From assembly GCA_022822205.1 (NCBI GenBank), contig JAJECC010000020.1, positions 1-38,689 on the forward strand: 38,689 nucleotides of DNA, in the 5' to 3' direction. The notes beneath the pieces were generated by a model. The model did not search any database. It saw only the letters and a list, made by a program, of their open reading frames with translations, and was not told the origin of the DNA. Below are positions 11,289 to 20,267 of the stretch, piece after piece (the first letter of the stretch is position 1; every line of letters starts with the position of its first letter). The DNA comes from Rhodospirillales bacterium. Its GTDB lineage: Bacteria > Pseudomonadota > Alphaproteobacteria > Rhodospirillales > UBA2165. The position numbers were made by a program, and so were the translations under genes.

Positions 11289-11387
11289 CGCACGGCCTTC
11301 ACTGTATTCCCATCACCGCTCTGGCCTACTCCGCGCCGTTCACGGTCATGACCAGAGCCGAATTTGGAGCCGATCACGGACCGGAAG

Positions 11388-11464
<77 letters not shown>

Positions 11465-11489
11465 AAACGAAGGGTCGCCCGCGAGGGCT

Positions 11490-11518
11490 TTGGTAATCCA
11501 CGGCCTGACAGGTGTCAA
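11490..11518 (-). promoter_or_regulatory. Predicted sigma-70 promoter for tRNA-Asp
   Basis: On the minus strand a perfect -35 box TTGACA (11518-11513) is followed by a 17-base spacer and a weak -10 box TACCAA (11495-11490). The implied start is about 20 nt before the mature tRNA. The -35 element and spacing are good, but the -10 match is only about 3 of 6. Confidence 0.5.
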
Positions 11519-11650
11519 GCGATCTTCCCGGGCACAAACCAAGGGATTCCGGGGCTTGCACGCCGATACCTACCTGCGCTTCGGATTTGATCTTCGGCCG
11601 CCGATTTCAAGCAGCATCGTGATCGGAAACAGGGTGCGGCAAATCGAAAA

Positions 11651-11726
11651 TGGTGGGCGGTGACGGGATCGAACCGCCGACCCCCTCGGTGTAAACGAGG
11701 TGCTCTCCCAGCTGAGCTAACCGCCC
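11651..11726 (-). tRNA. tRNA-Val (TAC)
   Basis: This is a 76-nt cloverleaf on the minus strand. The acceptor stem GGGCGGT pairs fully with ACCGCCC, followed by A73 and an encoded CCA. The anticodon stem CCTCG/CGAGG closes the loop TTTACAC, anticodon TAC, reading GTA/GTG valine codons. The T loop is TTCGATC. It lies between hupB and tRNA-Asp, 186 nt from the latter. Confidence 0.97.
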
Positions 11727-11826
11727 TCGACGGCAACCTATGCCGAGCCCCCTTCAAATACAATCGAAGATACGGGCGGGAAACACCCGGCCGCATGGAA
11801 ACGCTGCATCTTGACCAGAAATAGCA

Positions 11827-11856
11827 AATGCCGGTTGCGGGACCGCAACCGGCATT
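11827..11856 (-). terminator. Rho-independent terminator of hupB
   Basis: A perfect 14-bp inverted repeat (arms 11827-11840 and 11843-11856) lies about 25 nt past the hupB stop. On the minus strand the GC-rich stem ends in CATTTGCTATTTC, a modestly T-rich tail. The strength of the stem supports termination, though the U tract is interrupted. Confidence 0.75.
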
Positions 11857-11880
11857 CGAAAATCTTCCGGTCTGGTTGGA

Positions 11881-12153
11881 CTAGTTGACGGCGTCCTTCA
11901 GACCCTTACCGGCCTTAAACTTCGGCTGACGGGAAGCAGGAATTTGGATGGTCTCGCCGGTCCGCGGATTGCGGCCCGTGGTCGCCTTCCGATTCGCGAC
12001 GGAAAAAGTACCAAAGCCGACGACACGGACCTCCCCGCCGCCCTGAAGGGCACCGGTGATCGAGCCGAACACGCCGTCCACTGCTTTCGTTGCATCCGCC
12101 TTCGACAAACCTGCCTGAGTCGCAACCGCTGAAACGAGATCGTTCTTGTTCAC
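11881..12153 (-). CDS. hupB: DNA-binding protein HU
   Basis: The protein has 90 residues, exactly the HU size. It binds and bends DNA without sequence specificity and compacts the nucleoid as a dimer. The N-terminal helices (MNKNDLVSAVATQAGLSKAD) form the dimer core. The signature VVGFGTFSVANRKATTGRNPRTG (about residues 44-66) leads into the flexible DNA-binding arm with the intercalating proline of the RNPRTGETI segment. The helix-turn tail ends in KAGKGLKDAVN. It has its own predicted promoter and terminator. The position next to lon is typical of hupB rather than of IHF genes. Confidence 0.97.
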   Translation of the reverse strand: MNKNDLVSAVATQAGLSKADATKAVDGVFGSITGALQGGGEVRVVGFGTFSVANRKATTGRNPRTGETIQIPASRQPKFKAGKGLKDAVN

Positions 12154-12229
12154 CTTGAAGGCCCCCTTTGCTGAGTAAGTGAAAATGACGAATTTGAACC
12201 TGAGCGCCGCCCTTATGGAAAGCGCGGGC

Positions 12230-12259
12230 AGTTTAGGACGGGTTTTTCAACGGCGTCAA
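12230..12259 (-). promoter_or_regulatory. Predicted promoter of hupB
   Basis: On the minus strand a TTGACG -35 box (12259-12254) and a TAAACT -10 box (12235-12230) are separated by 18 bases. This implies a leader of about 70 nt before the hupB ATG. A second TTGACA lies further upstream (12285-12280) without a convincing -10. The call rests on box similarity only. Confidence 0.5.
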
Positions 12260-12362
12260 TTGGCGACACTGTATTTTTCTGTCAACGCTCAACGCCGCGT
12301 CCGGCCTGCCCTCAGGGCCAAGTCCCGCCGGTCGGCAAAATCCGAAGCGCGGGCATGGAAAA

Positions 12363-12389
12363 GGCGTCGGCCCGCACCGGACCGACGCC
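12363..12389 (-). terminator. Rho-independent terminator of lon
   Basis: On the minus strand, about 19 nt past the lon stop, the arms GGCGTCGG and CCGACGCC (12389-12382 and 12370-12363) can pair, with a small inner CCG/CGG helix in the loop, and are followed directly by TTTTCC. This is a classical hairpin plus T tract. Confidence 0.8.
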
Positions 12390-12407
12390 CATTAACTCAT
12401 TGAAATA

Positions 12408-14819
12408 TCAGTGTTTTACGAGGCCGCCGTGATCCTCGTCGTCCTCCGTCGCCTGCGACGGAACTTCGGCCGTTTCCTCATCTTCCTGCCATTCGATGGG
12501 AACCAGAGGGCTTGTAAGCGCTTCCGCCAGCACCTCGTCCACGGTCGCGACAGGGATGATTTTCAGCGATTTTTTGACATTTTCGGGAATCTCCGCGAGA
12601 TCCTTCTCGTTCTCCTTGGGAACCAGAACCGTTTTGATTCCCCCGCGAAGTGCCGCCAGGAGCTTCTCTTTCAGGCCGCCAATCGGCAGTACCCTCCCCC
12701 GAAGGGTGATCTCGCCGGTCATCGCCACATCACGCCGGACGTTGACGCCGGTGAGCACGGAGACGATAGACGTCACCATGGCCACGCCCGCGGACGGGCC
12801 GTCCTTCGGCGTTGCGCCTTCGGGCACGTGAACGTGGATGTCTCTCTTGTCGAAGACCGTCGGCTTAAGACCGAACGCGGTGGCACGGGAATGTACGAAG
12901 GACCGCGCCGCCTGGATCGATTCGGTCATTACATCGCCGAGCTTGCCGGTGATGGTCATCTTGCCTTTCCCCGGCACCATGACCGATTCGATGGTAAGGA
13001 TTTCGCCGCCCACTTCCGTCCAGGCCAAACCGTTGGTGACGCCGACCTTATCCTCGTCTTCGACTTCACCGAACCGGAAACGGCGAACGCCGGCGAATTT
13101 CTCCAAATTGCGGCGCGTGACCTGAACCGAATTGAGATCGTTCATGACGATCTCCTTGGTCGCCTTGCGGATCAGATTGGCCAATTCACGTTCAAGGTTA
13201 CGGACGCCGGCCTCGCGGGTGTAGTACCGGATCAAGTCCCGAAGCGCGCTGTCGGAGATGGACCATTCCTTGGCCTTGAGCGCATGCGCTTCCAGCTGCT
13301 TGTCGATCAAATGGCGGCGGGCGATCTCGACCTTCTCGTCCTCCGTGTAACCGGCGATGCGGATCACCTCCATCCGGTCGAGCAACGGTTGCGGAATGCG
13401 CAGCGTATTGCCCGTGGTGATGAACATCACGTCCGAGAGGTCGTAATCCACCTCGAGATAATGATCCTGGAAGGTGTCGTTCTGTTCGGGATCCAAAACC
13501 TCGAGCAGCGCGGATGCCGGATCGCCCCGCCAGTCCGCGCCCATCTTGTCGACTTCATCCAGGAGGAAAAGCGGATTGGAGGTCTTCGCCTTCTTCATGC
13601 CCTGAATGACCTTACCGGGCATCGACCCGATATAGGTCCGCCGGTGACCGCGAATTTCGGCTTCGTCCCGGACACCGCCCAAAGACATGCGGACGAAATT
13701 CCGGCCGGTCGCCTTGGCGATGGATTTGCCGAGAGAGGTTTTGCCGACACCGGGCGGACCGACAAGGCACAGGATCGGCCCCTTGATCTTCTTGGTCCGC
13801 TGCTGGACCGCGAGGTACTCGAGGATGCGCTCCTTGACCTTCTCCAGACCATAGTGATCCGCTTCCAGAATCTCTTCGGCGGCCTTGATGTCCTTCTTGA
13901 TCCTGGAACGCTTCTTCCACGGGATCGACAGCATCCAATCCAGATAATTCCGGACCACCGTGGCCTCCGCGGACATGGGGCTCATGGACCGCAGCTTCTT
14001 GAGCTCGGCCAGCGCCTTCTCGCGCGCTTCCTTGGAGAGCTTGGTCTTTTCGATTTTCTCCTCGAGCTCCGCGGATTCGTCCTTGCCCTCTTCGGAGTTG
14101 CCCAGCTCCTTCTGGATCGCCTTGAGCTGTTCGTTGAGGTAGTACTCGCGCTGGGTCTTCTCCATCTGGCGTTTGACCCGCGAGCGGATTTTCTTTTCGA
14201 CCTGGAGAACCCCGATTTCGCCTTCCATGAAGGAGATCACCCGCTCCATCCGCTGGGCGACGGATTCGACCTCGAGCAACTCCTGCTTTTCGGAAATCTT
14301 CAAGGCCAAGTGGGAAGCAACCGTGTCCACCAGCTTGCCGAATTCATCAATCTGATTGACCGAGACCAGCGCCTCGGGCGGAATCTTCTTGTTCAGCTTG
14401 ATGTATTGCTCGAACTGGCTGACCACCGAACGCGAAAGCGCTTCGAGCTCCTTTTCGTCGCCGTCGTCTTCCGGAAGGAACTCGGCCCCCGCCTCGAAGA
14501 ACTCTTCGTTTTCGACGAAGCCGGTGATCCTCGCCCGTTGACCGCCCTCAACCAGTACTTTCACCGTACCGTCGGGCAGCTTAAGCAACTGCAGTACGGT
14601 CGAAACCGTACCCACGTCATAGATTTCATCGGCCGACGGATCGTCATCGGCGGCGTTCTTTTGCGCAACCAGCAAAATCTGCTTGTCGTCCTTCATTACG
14701 TCTTCGAGGGCTCGCACCGATTTCTCGCGGCCGACGAACAGCGGCACGATCATGTGCGGAAAAACGACAATGTCCCGAAGCGGAAGGACCGGAAACACTT
14801 CACCCGAGGAAGTCACCAA
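12408..14819 (-). CDS. lon: ATP-dependent endopeptidase La (Lon protease)
   Basis: The protein has 803 residues. Lon is a cytosolic homohexameric AAA+ serine protease that degrades misfolded and short-lived regulatory proteins. The N-terminal substrate-binding domain starts at [21 protein letters not shown]. Walker [10 protein letters not shown] is at 354-362 and Walker [12 protein letters not shown] at 417-427. The catalytic Ser676 (DGPSAG) and Lys719 (GGLKEK) form the Ser-Lys dyad. The start appears to be TTG, immediately followed by GTG. An AAGGAGAG site lies 8 bases before the TTG and 11 before the GTG, so either codon could be used. The acidic C-terminal tail is not conserved. It lies 143 bp after clpX and has its own terminator. 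Confidence 0.98.
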   Translation of the reverse strand: MVTSSGEVFPVLPLRDIVVFPHMIVPLFVGREKSVRALEDVMKDDKQILLVAQKNAADDDPSADEIYDVGTVSTVLQLLKLPDGTVKVLVEGGQRARITGFVENEEFFEAGAEFLPEDDGDEKELEALSRSVVSQFEQYIKLNKKIPPEALVSVNQIDEFGKLVDTVASHLALKISEKQELLEVESVAQRMERVISFMEGEIGVLQVEKKIRSRVKRQMEKTQREYYLNEQLKAIQKELGNSEEGKDESAELEEKIEKTKLSKEAREKALAELKKLRSMSPMSAEATVVRNYLDWMLSIPWKKRSRIKKDIKAAEEILEADHYGLEKVKERILEYLAVQQRTKKIKGPILCLVGPPGVGKTSLGKSIAKATGRNFVRMSLGGVRDEAEIRGHRRTYIGSMPGKVIQGMKKAKTSNPLFLLDEVDKMGADWRGDPASALLEVLDPEQNDTFQDHYLEVDYDLSDVMFITTGNTLRIPQPLLDRMEVIRIAGYTEDEKVEIARRHLIDKQLEAHALKAKEWSISDSALRDLIRYYTREAGVRNLERELANLIRKATKEIVMNDLNSVQVTRRNLEKFAGVRRFRFGEVEDEDKVGVTNGLAWTEVGGEILTIESVMVPGKGKMTITGKLGDVMTESIQAARSFVHSRATAFGLKPTVFDKRDIHVHVPEGATPKDGPSAGVAMVTSIVSVLTGVNVRRDVAMTGEITLRGRVLPIGGLKEKLLAALRGGIKTVLVPKENEKDLAEIPENVKKSLKIIPVATVDEVLAEALTSPLVPIEWQEDEETAEVPSQATEDDEDHGGLVKH

Positions 14820-14962
14820 AACTTGCTCTCCTTTGTACCGGCCTCTTTGCGTCGGACCGGTCTATTTGGACTTGCGCCGCCCCCGGCGGTGCCCGGCGCC
14901 GCGTATTTGATCTGCCAACTCAACTTGTTCGAACAGGGCCCTAATTCAAGGGTCCCGCGGGT

Positions 14963-16228
14963 TTATGCACTGTTGTCCAGGTCGTCGCGGCGGTCCGCAT
15001 AAATATAGAGCGGCCGGACGTTGTCCTGCGCAACTTCCTTGTTGATCACCACCTCTTCGACACCATCCAGCCCGGGGAGATCAAACATCGTTTCGAGAAG
15101 AATATCTTCCATGATCGACCGCAGCCCGCGTGCGCCGGTCTTGCGCTCCACGGCTTTTTCGGCGATCGAGGCGAGCGCGCTGTCGGAGAATGTCAAACGG
15201 ACGTCCTCCATCTCGAACAGGCGCTGGTACTGCTTGACCAGCGCGTTCTTGGGCTCAACCAAAATTTGGACCAAGGCCTCTTCGTCCAGATCATCCAAGG
15301 TCGCGATCACCGGCAAACGGCCGACGAATTCCGGAATCAACCCGAACTTCAAAAGATCCTCCGGCTCCACGTCTCTCAGGATGTCGCCGGTGGGACGCTC
15401 ATCGGGGCCCCGAACATCGGCCCCGAAGCCGATCGCCGAGCCGACGCCACGGGAAGAAATAATCTTCTGCAAGCCTGAGAACGCACCGCCGCAAATAAAC
15501 AGGATATTCGTGGTGTCGACCTGCAGGAACTCCTGCTGGGGATGCTTGCGGCCGCCCTGCGGCGGAACGCTGGCCACGGTACCTTCCATGATCTTCAGCA
15601 GTGCCTGCTGAACGCCCTCACCCGAGACATCCCGCGTGATCGACGGGTTGTCGGATTTGCGGGATATCTTGTCCACCTCGTCGATATAGACAATGCCCCG
15701 CTGGGCCCGCTCGACGTTGTAGTCCGCCGCCTGCAGCAGCTTGAGAATGATGTTCTCCACGTCTTCGCCGACATAGCCCGCCTCGGTGAGCGTTGTGGCA
15801 TCGGCCATGGTGAAGGGCACGTCGAGGATGCGCGCCAGCGTCTGTGCGAGCAGCGTCTTGCCGCAGCCGGTCGGGCCGATCAGCAGGATATTCGACTTGG
15901 CCAGTTCGACATCGTTGTTTTTGCTGCCGTGGCTGAGGCGCTTGTAGTGGTTGTGCACCGCCACCGAGAGGACCCGCTTGGCGTAACCCTGCCCGACGAC
16001 GTAGTCATCGAGGACCCGGCAAATCTCTTGCGGCGTCGGGACGCCATCACCGGATTTGACGACATGGGTCTTGTGCTCCTCGCGGATAATATCCATGCAC
16101 AGTTCGACGCACTCATCGCAGATGAATACGGTCGGGCCCGCAATCAGCTTGCGGACCTCGTGCTGGCTTTTGCCGCAGAACGAGCAGTAAAGCGTATTCT
16201 TTGAGTCGCCGCCGGCGGACTTGCTCAT
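14963..16228 (-). CDS. clpX: ATP-dependent Clp protease ATP-binding subunit ClpX
   Basis: The protein has 421 residues. ClpX is the AAA+ hexamer that recognises tagged substrates, unfolds them and feeds them to ClpP. The N-terminal zinc-binding domain uses C15, C18, C37 and C40. Walker A GPTGCGKT spans 118-125, with Walker [11 protein letters not shown] and the pore loop GYVGED further on. The [12 protein letters not shown] segment is also typical. The ATG at 16228 has a GGAGAG site a few bases upstream. It lies 99 bp after clpP, and a possible separate promoter sits in the gap. Confidence 0.98.
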   Translation of the reverse strand: MSKSAGGDSKNTLYCSFCGKSQHEVRKLIAGPTVFICDECVELCMDIIREEHKTHVVKSGDGVPTPQEICRVLDDYVVGQGYAKRVLSVAVHNHYKRLSHGSKNNDVELAKSNILLIGPTGCGKTLLAQTLARILDVPFTMADATTLTEAGYVGEDVENIILKLLQAADYNVERAQRGIVYIDEVDKISRKSDNPSITRDVSGEGVQQALLKIMEGTVASVPPQGGRKHPQQEFLQVDTTNILFICGGAFSGLQKIISSRGVGSAIGFGADVRGPDERPTGDILRDVEPEDLLKFGLIPEFVGRLPVIATLDDLDEEALVQILVEPKNALVKQYQRLFEMEDVRLTFSDSALASIAEKAVERKTGARGLRSIMEDILLETMFDLPGLDGVEEVVINKEVAQDNVRPLYIYADRRDDLDNSA

Positions 16229-16265
16229 TGGCTCTCCGAAACCGTAGCCGTGCGCATATGCACGT

Positions 16266-16295
16266 ATGTTAGGCAGACGTTCTCAACCGAGACAA
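16266..16295 (-). promoter_or_regulatory. Possible clpX promoter in the clpP-clpX gap
   Basis: On the minus strand TTGTCT (16295-16290) and TAACAT (16271-16266) are separated by 18 bases. The implied start site falls in a near-palindrome at 16249-16264, just upstream of the clpX ribosome-binding site. The match to the consensus is only moderate, so co-transcription from clpP is equally likely. Confidence 0.35.
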
Positions 16296-16327
16296 TCACA
16301 AAAAGACGCCGCCCGACCGGACACTTC

Positions 16328-17005
16328 CTAGCCGCCGTCGGTCTCGGTATCGTTGTCCGCGCCGTTATCCCCTTCATCGCCGTCGTCATCGAGCTTGGGC
16401 CGGTTCTCAACCACTTCGTCAATCAGGCCAAATTCCTTGGCTTCCTCGGGCGTGAGGAACTTGTCCCGGTCCATCGCGTCCTCGATGAATTCGAGATCCT
16501 GGCCCGTGTGCCTTACATAGATATCGTTGAGCCGGGCGCGAAGGGCCAGTATCTCCTTGGCCTGAATTTCTATGTCCGTCGCCTGGCCCTGAACGCCGCC
16601 GGAAGGCTGATGGACCATGATACGGGAGTTCGGAAGCGCGAATCGCTTGCCGGGAACGCCCGCCGCCAGCAATAGCGAGCCCATGGACGCGGCTTGGCCG
16701 ATCACCACCGTCGAGACGTCGGGACGGATGTATTGCATGGTGTCGTAGATGGCCAAACCCGACGTCACCACGCCCCCCGGCGAATTGATGTAGAAGGCGA
16801 TATCCTTGTTCGGGTTGTCGGCCTCGAGGAACAGCAATTGAGCGCACACAAGGCTCGAAACGGTGTCCTCGATTCCGCCGGTCACGAAGATGATCCGCTC
16901 CTTCAGCAGCCGGGAGTATATGTCATAGGCCCGTTCCCCCCGGTTCGTCGTCTCGACGACCATCGGCACGAGCATGTTGTTGAAGTCTTCGATTGGATCA
17001 CGCAT
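16328..17005 (-). CDS. clpP: ATP-dependent Clp protease proteolytic subunit ClpP
   Basis: The product has 225 residues. ClpP forms the double heptameric serine-protease chamber that partners with ClpX or ClpA. The catalytic triad is readable: S107 (GQAASMGS), H132 (IMVHQPSGG) and D181 (MDRDKFLT), with spacing identical to the family. Substrate-channel residues in [21 protein letters not shown] are intact. The protein ends in an unusually acidic Asp/Glu/Gly/Asn tail (about the last 20 residues, [21 protein letters not shown] being residues 205-225), which makes it longer than many homologues. It is followed by clpX and preceded by tig. Confidence 0.98.
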   Translation of the reverse strand: MRDPIEDFNNMLVPMVVETTNRGERAYDIYSRLLKERIIFVTGGIEDTVSSLVCAQLLFLEADNPNKDIAFYINSPGGVVTSGLAIYDTMQYIRPDVSTVVIGQAASMGSLLLAAGVPGKRFALPNSRIMVHQPSGGVQGQATDIEIQAKEILALRARLNDIYVRHTGQDLEFIEDAMDRDKFLTPEEAKEFGLIDEVVENRPKLDDDGDEGDNGADNDTETDGG

Positions 17006-17114
17006 GACGGGCTTTCTTACAGCTGATTATCGGCTTCCTGGGTTACCAGATACTTAATCTATCTAACGCTTCGCGGCGTTTGTGCAATGACCGAAAGTCC
17101 GAGCGTGACCGGGC

Positions 17115-18545
17115 TTAGCCGTCAGCGTCGTCCTTTTTGGCCGCGGCCTTGGACTTCGAGGCGGTCTTTTTCTTCGGCTTTGCCGCAGTTTCTTTCTTCT
17201 CCTCGGCCTCGTCGTCGGGAGAAGCGATCAACTCCTCCATGGTCGCTTCGCGGTCGCTCACGTCGGCCATTTCCAGAACGAAATCGACGACCTTCTCCTC
17301 GATAATCGGCGATTGCAGGGCCTGCACCGCCTGGGGATTGGTTTTGTAAAACTCCAGCACCTCTTTCTCCCGGCCTTGATATTGCTGAGCCTCGGAGGCG
17401 ATGGCGCGGTTCAATTCCTCGGACGTGACCTCGATATTGTTGAGGCGGCCGATTTCCGACAGCAACAGACCCAGGCGCACCCGGCGGACGGCGATGTCGC
17501 GGTAGCCCTCTTTCAGTTCGTCGTCGGACTTGCCCTTGTCGTCTTCGTCGATTTGCTCCGGGTTGTGCTCGCGCTGATGCTCGAACTGATTCCAGATTCC
17601 CTCGAATTCGGCATCGATCATGGCTTCGGGCAATTCGAATTCATGCTGCTTGTCGAGAATGTCTAGCAGGTCGCGCTTGAGCCGCATGCGGGCAAGGTTC
17701 TTGTATTCGGCTTCCTGATTTTCCTTCAGCCTGCCCTTCAGTTCCCCAATGTTCTCGGCGCCGAGCCGCTTGGCCAGATCGTCATTTATTTCGGCCGGGG
17801 ACGGCTCCCGGAGTTCCTTCACTTCGACCGCGAATTCGGCGTCCTTGCCGGCCAACTCCTCGGCGTAGCCCTCCGGGAAGGTCACGGCGATTTGCAATTG
17901 GTCGCCGACCGACGCCCCCACCAACTGGTCTTCGAACCCGGGAATGAAAGCGCCGGAGCCGAGCTCCAGGCTGTAGCCCTCGGCTGTACCGCCGGCAAAC
18001 TCCTCACCGTCGATGGTCCCGGTAAAATCGATCACCGTGATATCGCCGGTTTTCGCCTTTCTTTTGGTTTCGACGGGTTTCGATTCCTTATAGTTCTGCG
18101 CCAGCCGGTCGAGAGCCTCGTCGACCCGCGCATCATCGGCCGGGACCGTCAGCCGCTCCAGCTTCACCGAGGCCAGATCCATGATCTCGATTTCCGGAAA
18201 CCGTTCGAAGGCGACGGTGTATTCGAGATCGGACCCCTCCTCGATGGCGTCGACCTCGCCCACCAAGTCGACCTGCGGCTGGGTCGCCGCCCGGAGCCCG
18301 CGCTCGGTCATTGCCGCTTCGGTCGATTCGTTGACCGTCTGTTCGAGCACCTCGCTCAAAATTGCCTTGCCGTAGGTCTTGCGGACCAGTTTCGGCGGCA
18401 CCTTTCCGGGCCGGAAACCCGGCATCCTGACGGTTGGAGCTATCGCTGCCAGCCTGGAGCTCATCTTGGCTTCGATGTCGGCCGCCGGGACGACGATTTT
18501 GAATTCCCGCTTCAGGCCTTCGTTGGTGGTTTCCGTCACTTCCAT
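17115..18545 (-). CDS. tig: Trigger factor (ribosome-associated chaperone / peptidyl-prolyl isomerase)
   Basis: The protein has 476 residues. Trigger factor docks at the ribosome exit tunnel and shields nascent chains. The N-terminal ribosome-binding domain contains the signature GFRPGKVP at residues 43-50. The FKBP-like domain lies at about 150-245 (GDITVIDFTGTIDGEEFAGG, IPGFEDQLVG). The long C-terminal arm domain follows. The last 35 residues or so are a low-complexity Lys/Ala tail (EEKKETAAKPKKKTAS), common in alphaproteobacterial orthologues. The start ATG is 28 bp downstream of tRNA-Leu. The order tig-clpP-clpX-lon groups folding and degradation functions. Confidence 0.97.
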   Translation of the reverse strand: MEVTETTNEGLKREFKIVVPAADIEAKMSSRLAAIAPTVRMPGFRPGKVPPKLVRKTYGKAILSEVLEQTVNESTEAAMTERGLRAATQPQVDLVGEVDAIEEGSDLEYTVAFERFPEIEIMDLASVKLERLTVPADDARVDEALDRLAQNYKESKPVETKRKAKTGDITVIDFTGTIDGEEFAGGTAEGYSLELGSGAFIPGFEDQLVGASVGDQLQIAVTFPEGYAEELAGKDAEFAVEVKELREPSPAEINDDLAKRLGAENIGELKGRLKENQEAEYKNLARMRLKRDLLDILDKQHEFELPEAMIDAEFEGIWNQFEHQREHNPEQIDEDDKGKSDDELKEGYRDIAVRRVRLGLLLSEIGRLNNIEVTSEELNRAIASEAQQYQGREKEVLEFYKTNPQAVQALQSPIIEEKVVDFVLEMADVSDREATMEELIASPDDEAEEKKETAAKPKKKTASKSKAAAKKDDADG

Positions 18546-18573
18546 TTCGTCAGCTCACTTCGCATAGAATTCA

Positions 18574-18659
18574 TGGTGCGGCTGGAGGGACTTGAACCCC
18601 CACGGCCCAGGGCCACCGGCACCTAAAGCCGGCGCGTCTACCAATTCCGCCACAGCCGC
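18574..18659 (-). tRNA. tRNA-Leu (TAG)
   Basis: This is an 86-nt class II tRNA on the minus strand. The acceptor stem GCGGCTG pairs with CAGCCGC, followed by A73 and an encoded CCA. The anticodon stem CCGGC/GCCGG closes the loop TTTAGGT, anticodon TAG. The long variable arm TGGCCCTGGGCCGT and the T arm GGGGGTTCAAGTCCCTC complete the leucine pattern. It ends 28 bp before the tig start. Confidence 0.97.
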
Positions 18660-18711
18660 TAAACGTTGCGGGAACGCCCCCGGATACATCCTGCGGCGCC
18701 GGAAGCGCGCC

Positions 18712-18739
18712 ACAATATGAAAATACCGCCCCGTGTCAA
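18712..18739 (-). promoter_or_regulatory. Predicted sigma-70 promoter of tRNA-Leu (and probably tig)
   Basis: On the minus strand a perfect TTGACA (18739-18734) is followed, after a 16-base spacer, by TATTGT (18717-18712, 4 of 6 bases). The implied start is about 45 nt before the mature tRNA. No separate promoter or terminator is evident in the 28 bp between the tRNA and tig. Confidence 0.6.
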
Positions 18740-18803
18740 TGTAGCGCTGTCGAAATACGCAGAATCGACCCCCCGCCAACCGGATTGTCGGTCTTCCTTA
18801 TTG

Positions 18804-20219
18804 TCAGTCCTTTAGCAATCCGCGTACCGCGGACGACGCCGTGATCTCTCCGCCGCCCCGATAGGCTTCGTGATTTTTCTCGATGTCACCGAGGCGATAG
18901 CGGTAATTCATCATCATCCCCGCCGATTGCCCGATCCCGTTGCGGGACGTATCGGCGAGCCAGTTCAGGCGATCCATGCGGGCGCCGTTGGAAAGGTGGA
19001 AATGCGCGACTGAATCAAGCGTCGTGCCGCCGGGGCGCCGTTCCTCGAGCAGATAATGTGCGCAGAGGCGCATCAAGGGTTGTTTGACGGCTTCCACCAG
19101 TATCGCGTTGTCCCGCCATCCGCGATCGGACAGCACTTTGGACAGTCCGGACAGTCCCGAAGCACCCAGCGCATCCTCGAGTGACCGGGTTTCCGCGGCA
19201 GTCAGAAGGCTCCCTTCGGCCTCCTCGGTTTCGGTCAGCCACTTCCTGAAGCCGGGGATCGGGGAAAGGGTGGCGAAGTTCTTCAAGGCAGGAAGCTCCT
19301 TGCACAGGCTGTCGACCACCCTCTTGATCAGGAAATCGCCGAAATTGATGCCCCTGAGGCCGGTCTGCGCATTGGAGATGGAGTAAAAGACCGCGCTGTC
19401 GGCCGCCTCGGCGTCGACCAGAAGCGCCTTTGCATCGAGAAGCTCCTGGATGTTCCCGGCAATTCCATCGACCAGCGCCACCCAAACGAAGATCAGCGGC
19501 TCGTCGGGCATCCTCGGATGGAAAAAGGCAAAACAGCGCCGGTCCGGCGCCAGACGATGCTTCAAATCTTCCCAGCCGGTAATCGCGTGAACCGCTTCGT
19601 AGGCCGCGAGCTTCTCCAGCAGTGCGGCGGGCGCCTGCCAGGTGATCTGACGAAGCTCGAGAAACCCGACGTCGAACCACGAAGCCAGCAGTGACTTCAG
19701 GTCCTGCTCAAGCTCCGTTAGCGCCGCCGATTCGTGGGCGAACGCCGACAATTCCGCCCGCATGTCGACAAGGAACTTCACGCCCTCCGGCAGCGCGTTG
19801 AATTGGGTCAAGAGCCGGACCCGCGGCGCAACCAGTGCGGCTTTCAAATCCTTTTCCGCAAGCTGCCGCGCCTCATCGTCGGCGGCCCCGAGAAGGGCCT
19901 CGACCGCGGCGTCGACCGTGCCGCGTTCAGGTCCGAATTCATCGGCCATGGTTTCCATGAACCGCCGTCGGCCCTGATCGTTGAGCGCGAGATAGGCATG
20001 ACCCAATGCAGCCGCCCGGGCACGCGCCGACACCTCGCCGCCCCGACCCTCCAAACAGGCCTGCATCTGTTCGACCAGTTTGACCCGATCCGCATCGCTG
20101 AGCTCGGGACTTAGGGATGTGGGCAGAAGTTCGCTGTCGCTCCTGGCGATCTTGTCCCAGGCGCCGCGCAAATTGCGTACGGCGCGGTCCCAGAGGCCCG
20201 AATTTCGGTGTTCGTTCAT
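18804..20219 (-). CDS. Malonyl-CoA decarboxylase
   Basis: The protein has 471 residues. It decarboxylates malonyl-CoA to acetyl-CoA, either to use malonate or to remove stray malonyl-CoA. An N-terminal helical bundle (to about residue 180) is followed by the GNAT-like catalytic domain. Family blocks seen are FFHPRMPDEPLIFVWVALVDGIAGNIQ (two adjoining motifs around 233-258), FYSISNAQTGLRGINFG (278-294), LSPIPGFRKWL with Ser319, and FHLSNGARMDRLNWLADTS with His408. By family knowledge these Ser and His are the likely catalytic pair. No malonyl-CoA synthetase (matB) or malonate transporter lies beside it, so a housekeeping role is possible. It lies 48 bp downstream of the hydrate-repair gene. 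The symbol matA or mlycD could apply. Confidence 0.93.
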   Translation of the reverse strand: MNEHRNSGLWDRAVRNLRGAWDKIARSDSELLPTSLSPELSDADRVKLVEQMQACLEGRGGEVSARARAAALGHAYLALNDQGRRRFMETMADEFGPERGTVDAAVEALLGAADDEARQLAEKDLKAALVAPRVRLLTQFNALPEGVKFLVDMRAELSAFAHESAALTELEQDLKSLLASWFDVGFLELRQITWQAPAALLEKLAAYEAVHAITGWEDLKHRLAPDRRCFAFFHPRMPDEPLIFVWVALVDGIAGNIQELLDAKALLVDAEAADSAVFYSISNAQTGLRGINFGDFLIKRVVDSLCKELPALKNFATLSPIPGFRKWLTETEEAEGSLLTAAETRSLEDALGASGLSGLSKVLSDRGWRDNAILVEAVKQPLMRLCAHYLLEERRPGGTTLDSVAHFHLSNGARMDRLNWLADTSRNGIGQSAGMMMNYRYRLGDIEKNHEAYRGGGEITASSAVRGLLKD

Positions 20220-20267
20220 GGCCCAAGTCTTATCATGATCGGCCTGACAATCCGATGACGATGTCCT

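Noticed and set aside
14925..14945. TGTTCGAACA palindrome between clpX and lon, considered as a LexA site
   Set aside because: The GTTC and GAAC halves abut with no 7-base spacer, so it does not fit LexA. It may be a chance dyad.
14820..14962. CCCTTGAA upstream of lon, considered as a heat-shock (RpoH) promoter
   Set aside because: The -35-like half is good, but no matching RpoH -10 element is found at the right distance.
12411..15002. 863-codon open frame on the plus strand opposite lon
   Set aside because: It is the antisense shadow of lon. Lon has full family motifs on the other strand, and the antisense product has no recognisable domains and a composition driven by complementary codon bias.
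18574..18659. tRNA-Leu as an integration site for a mobile element
   Set aside because: No integrase gene, no repeat of the tRNA 3' end, and normal housekeeping genes on both sides.
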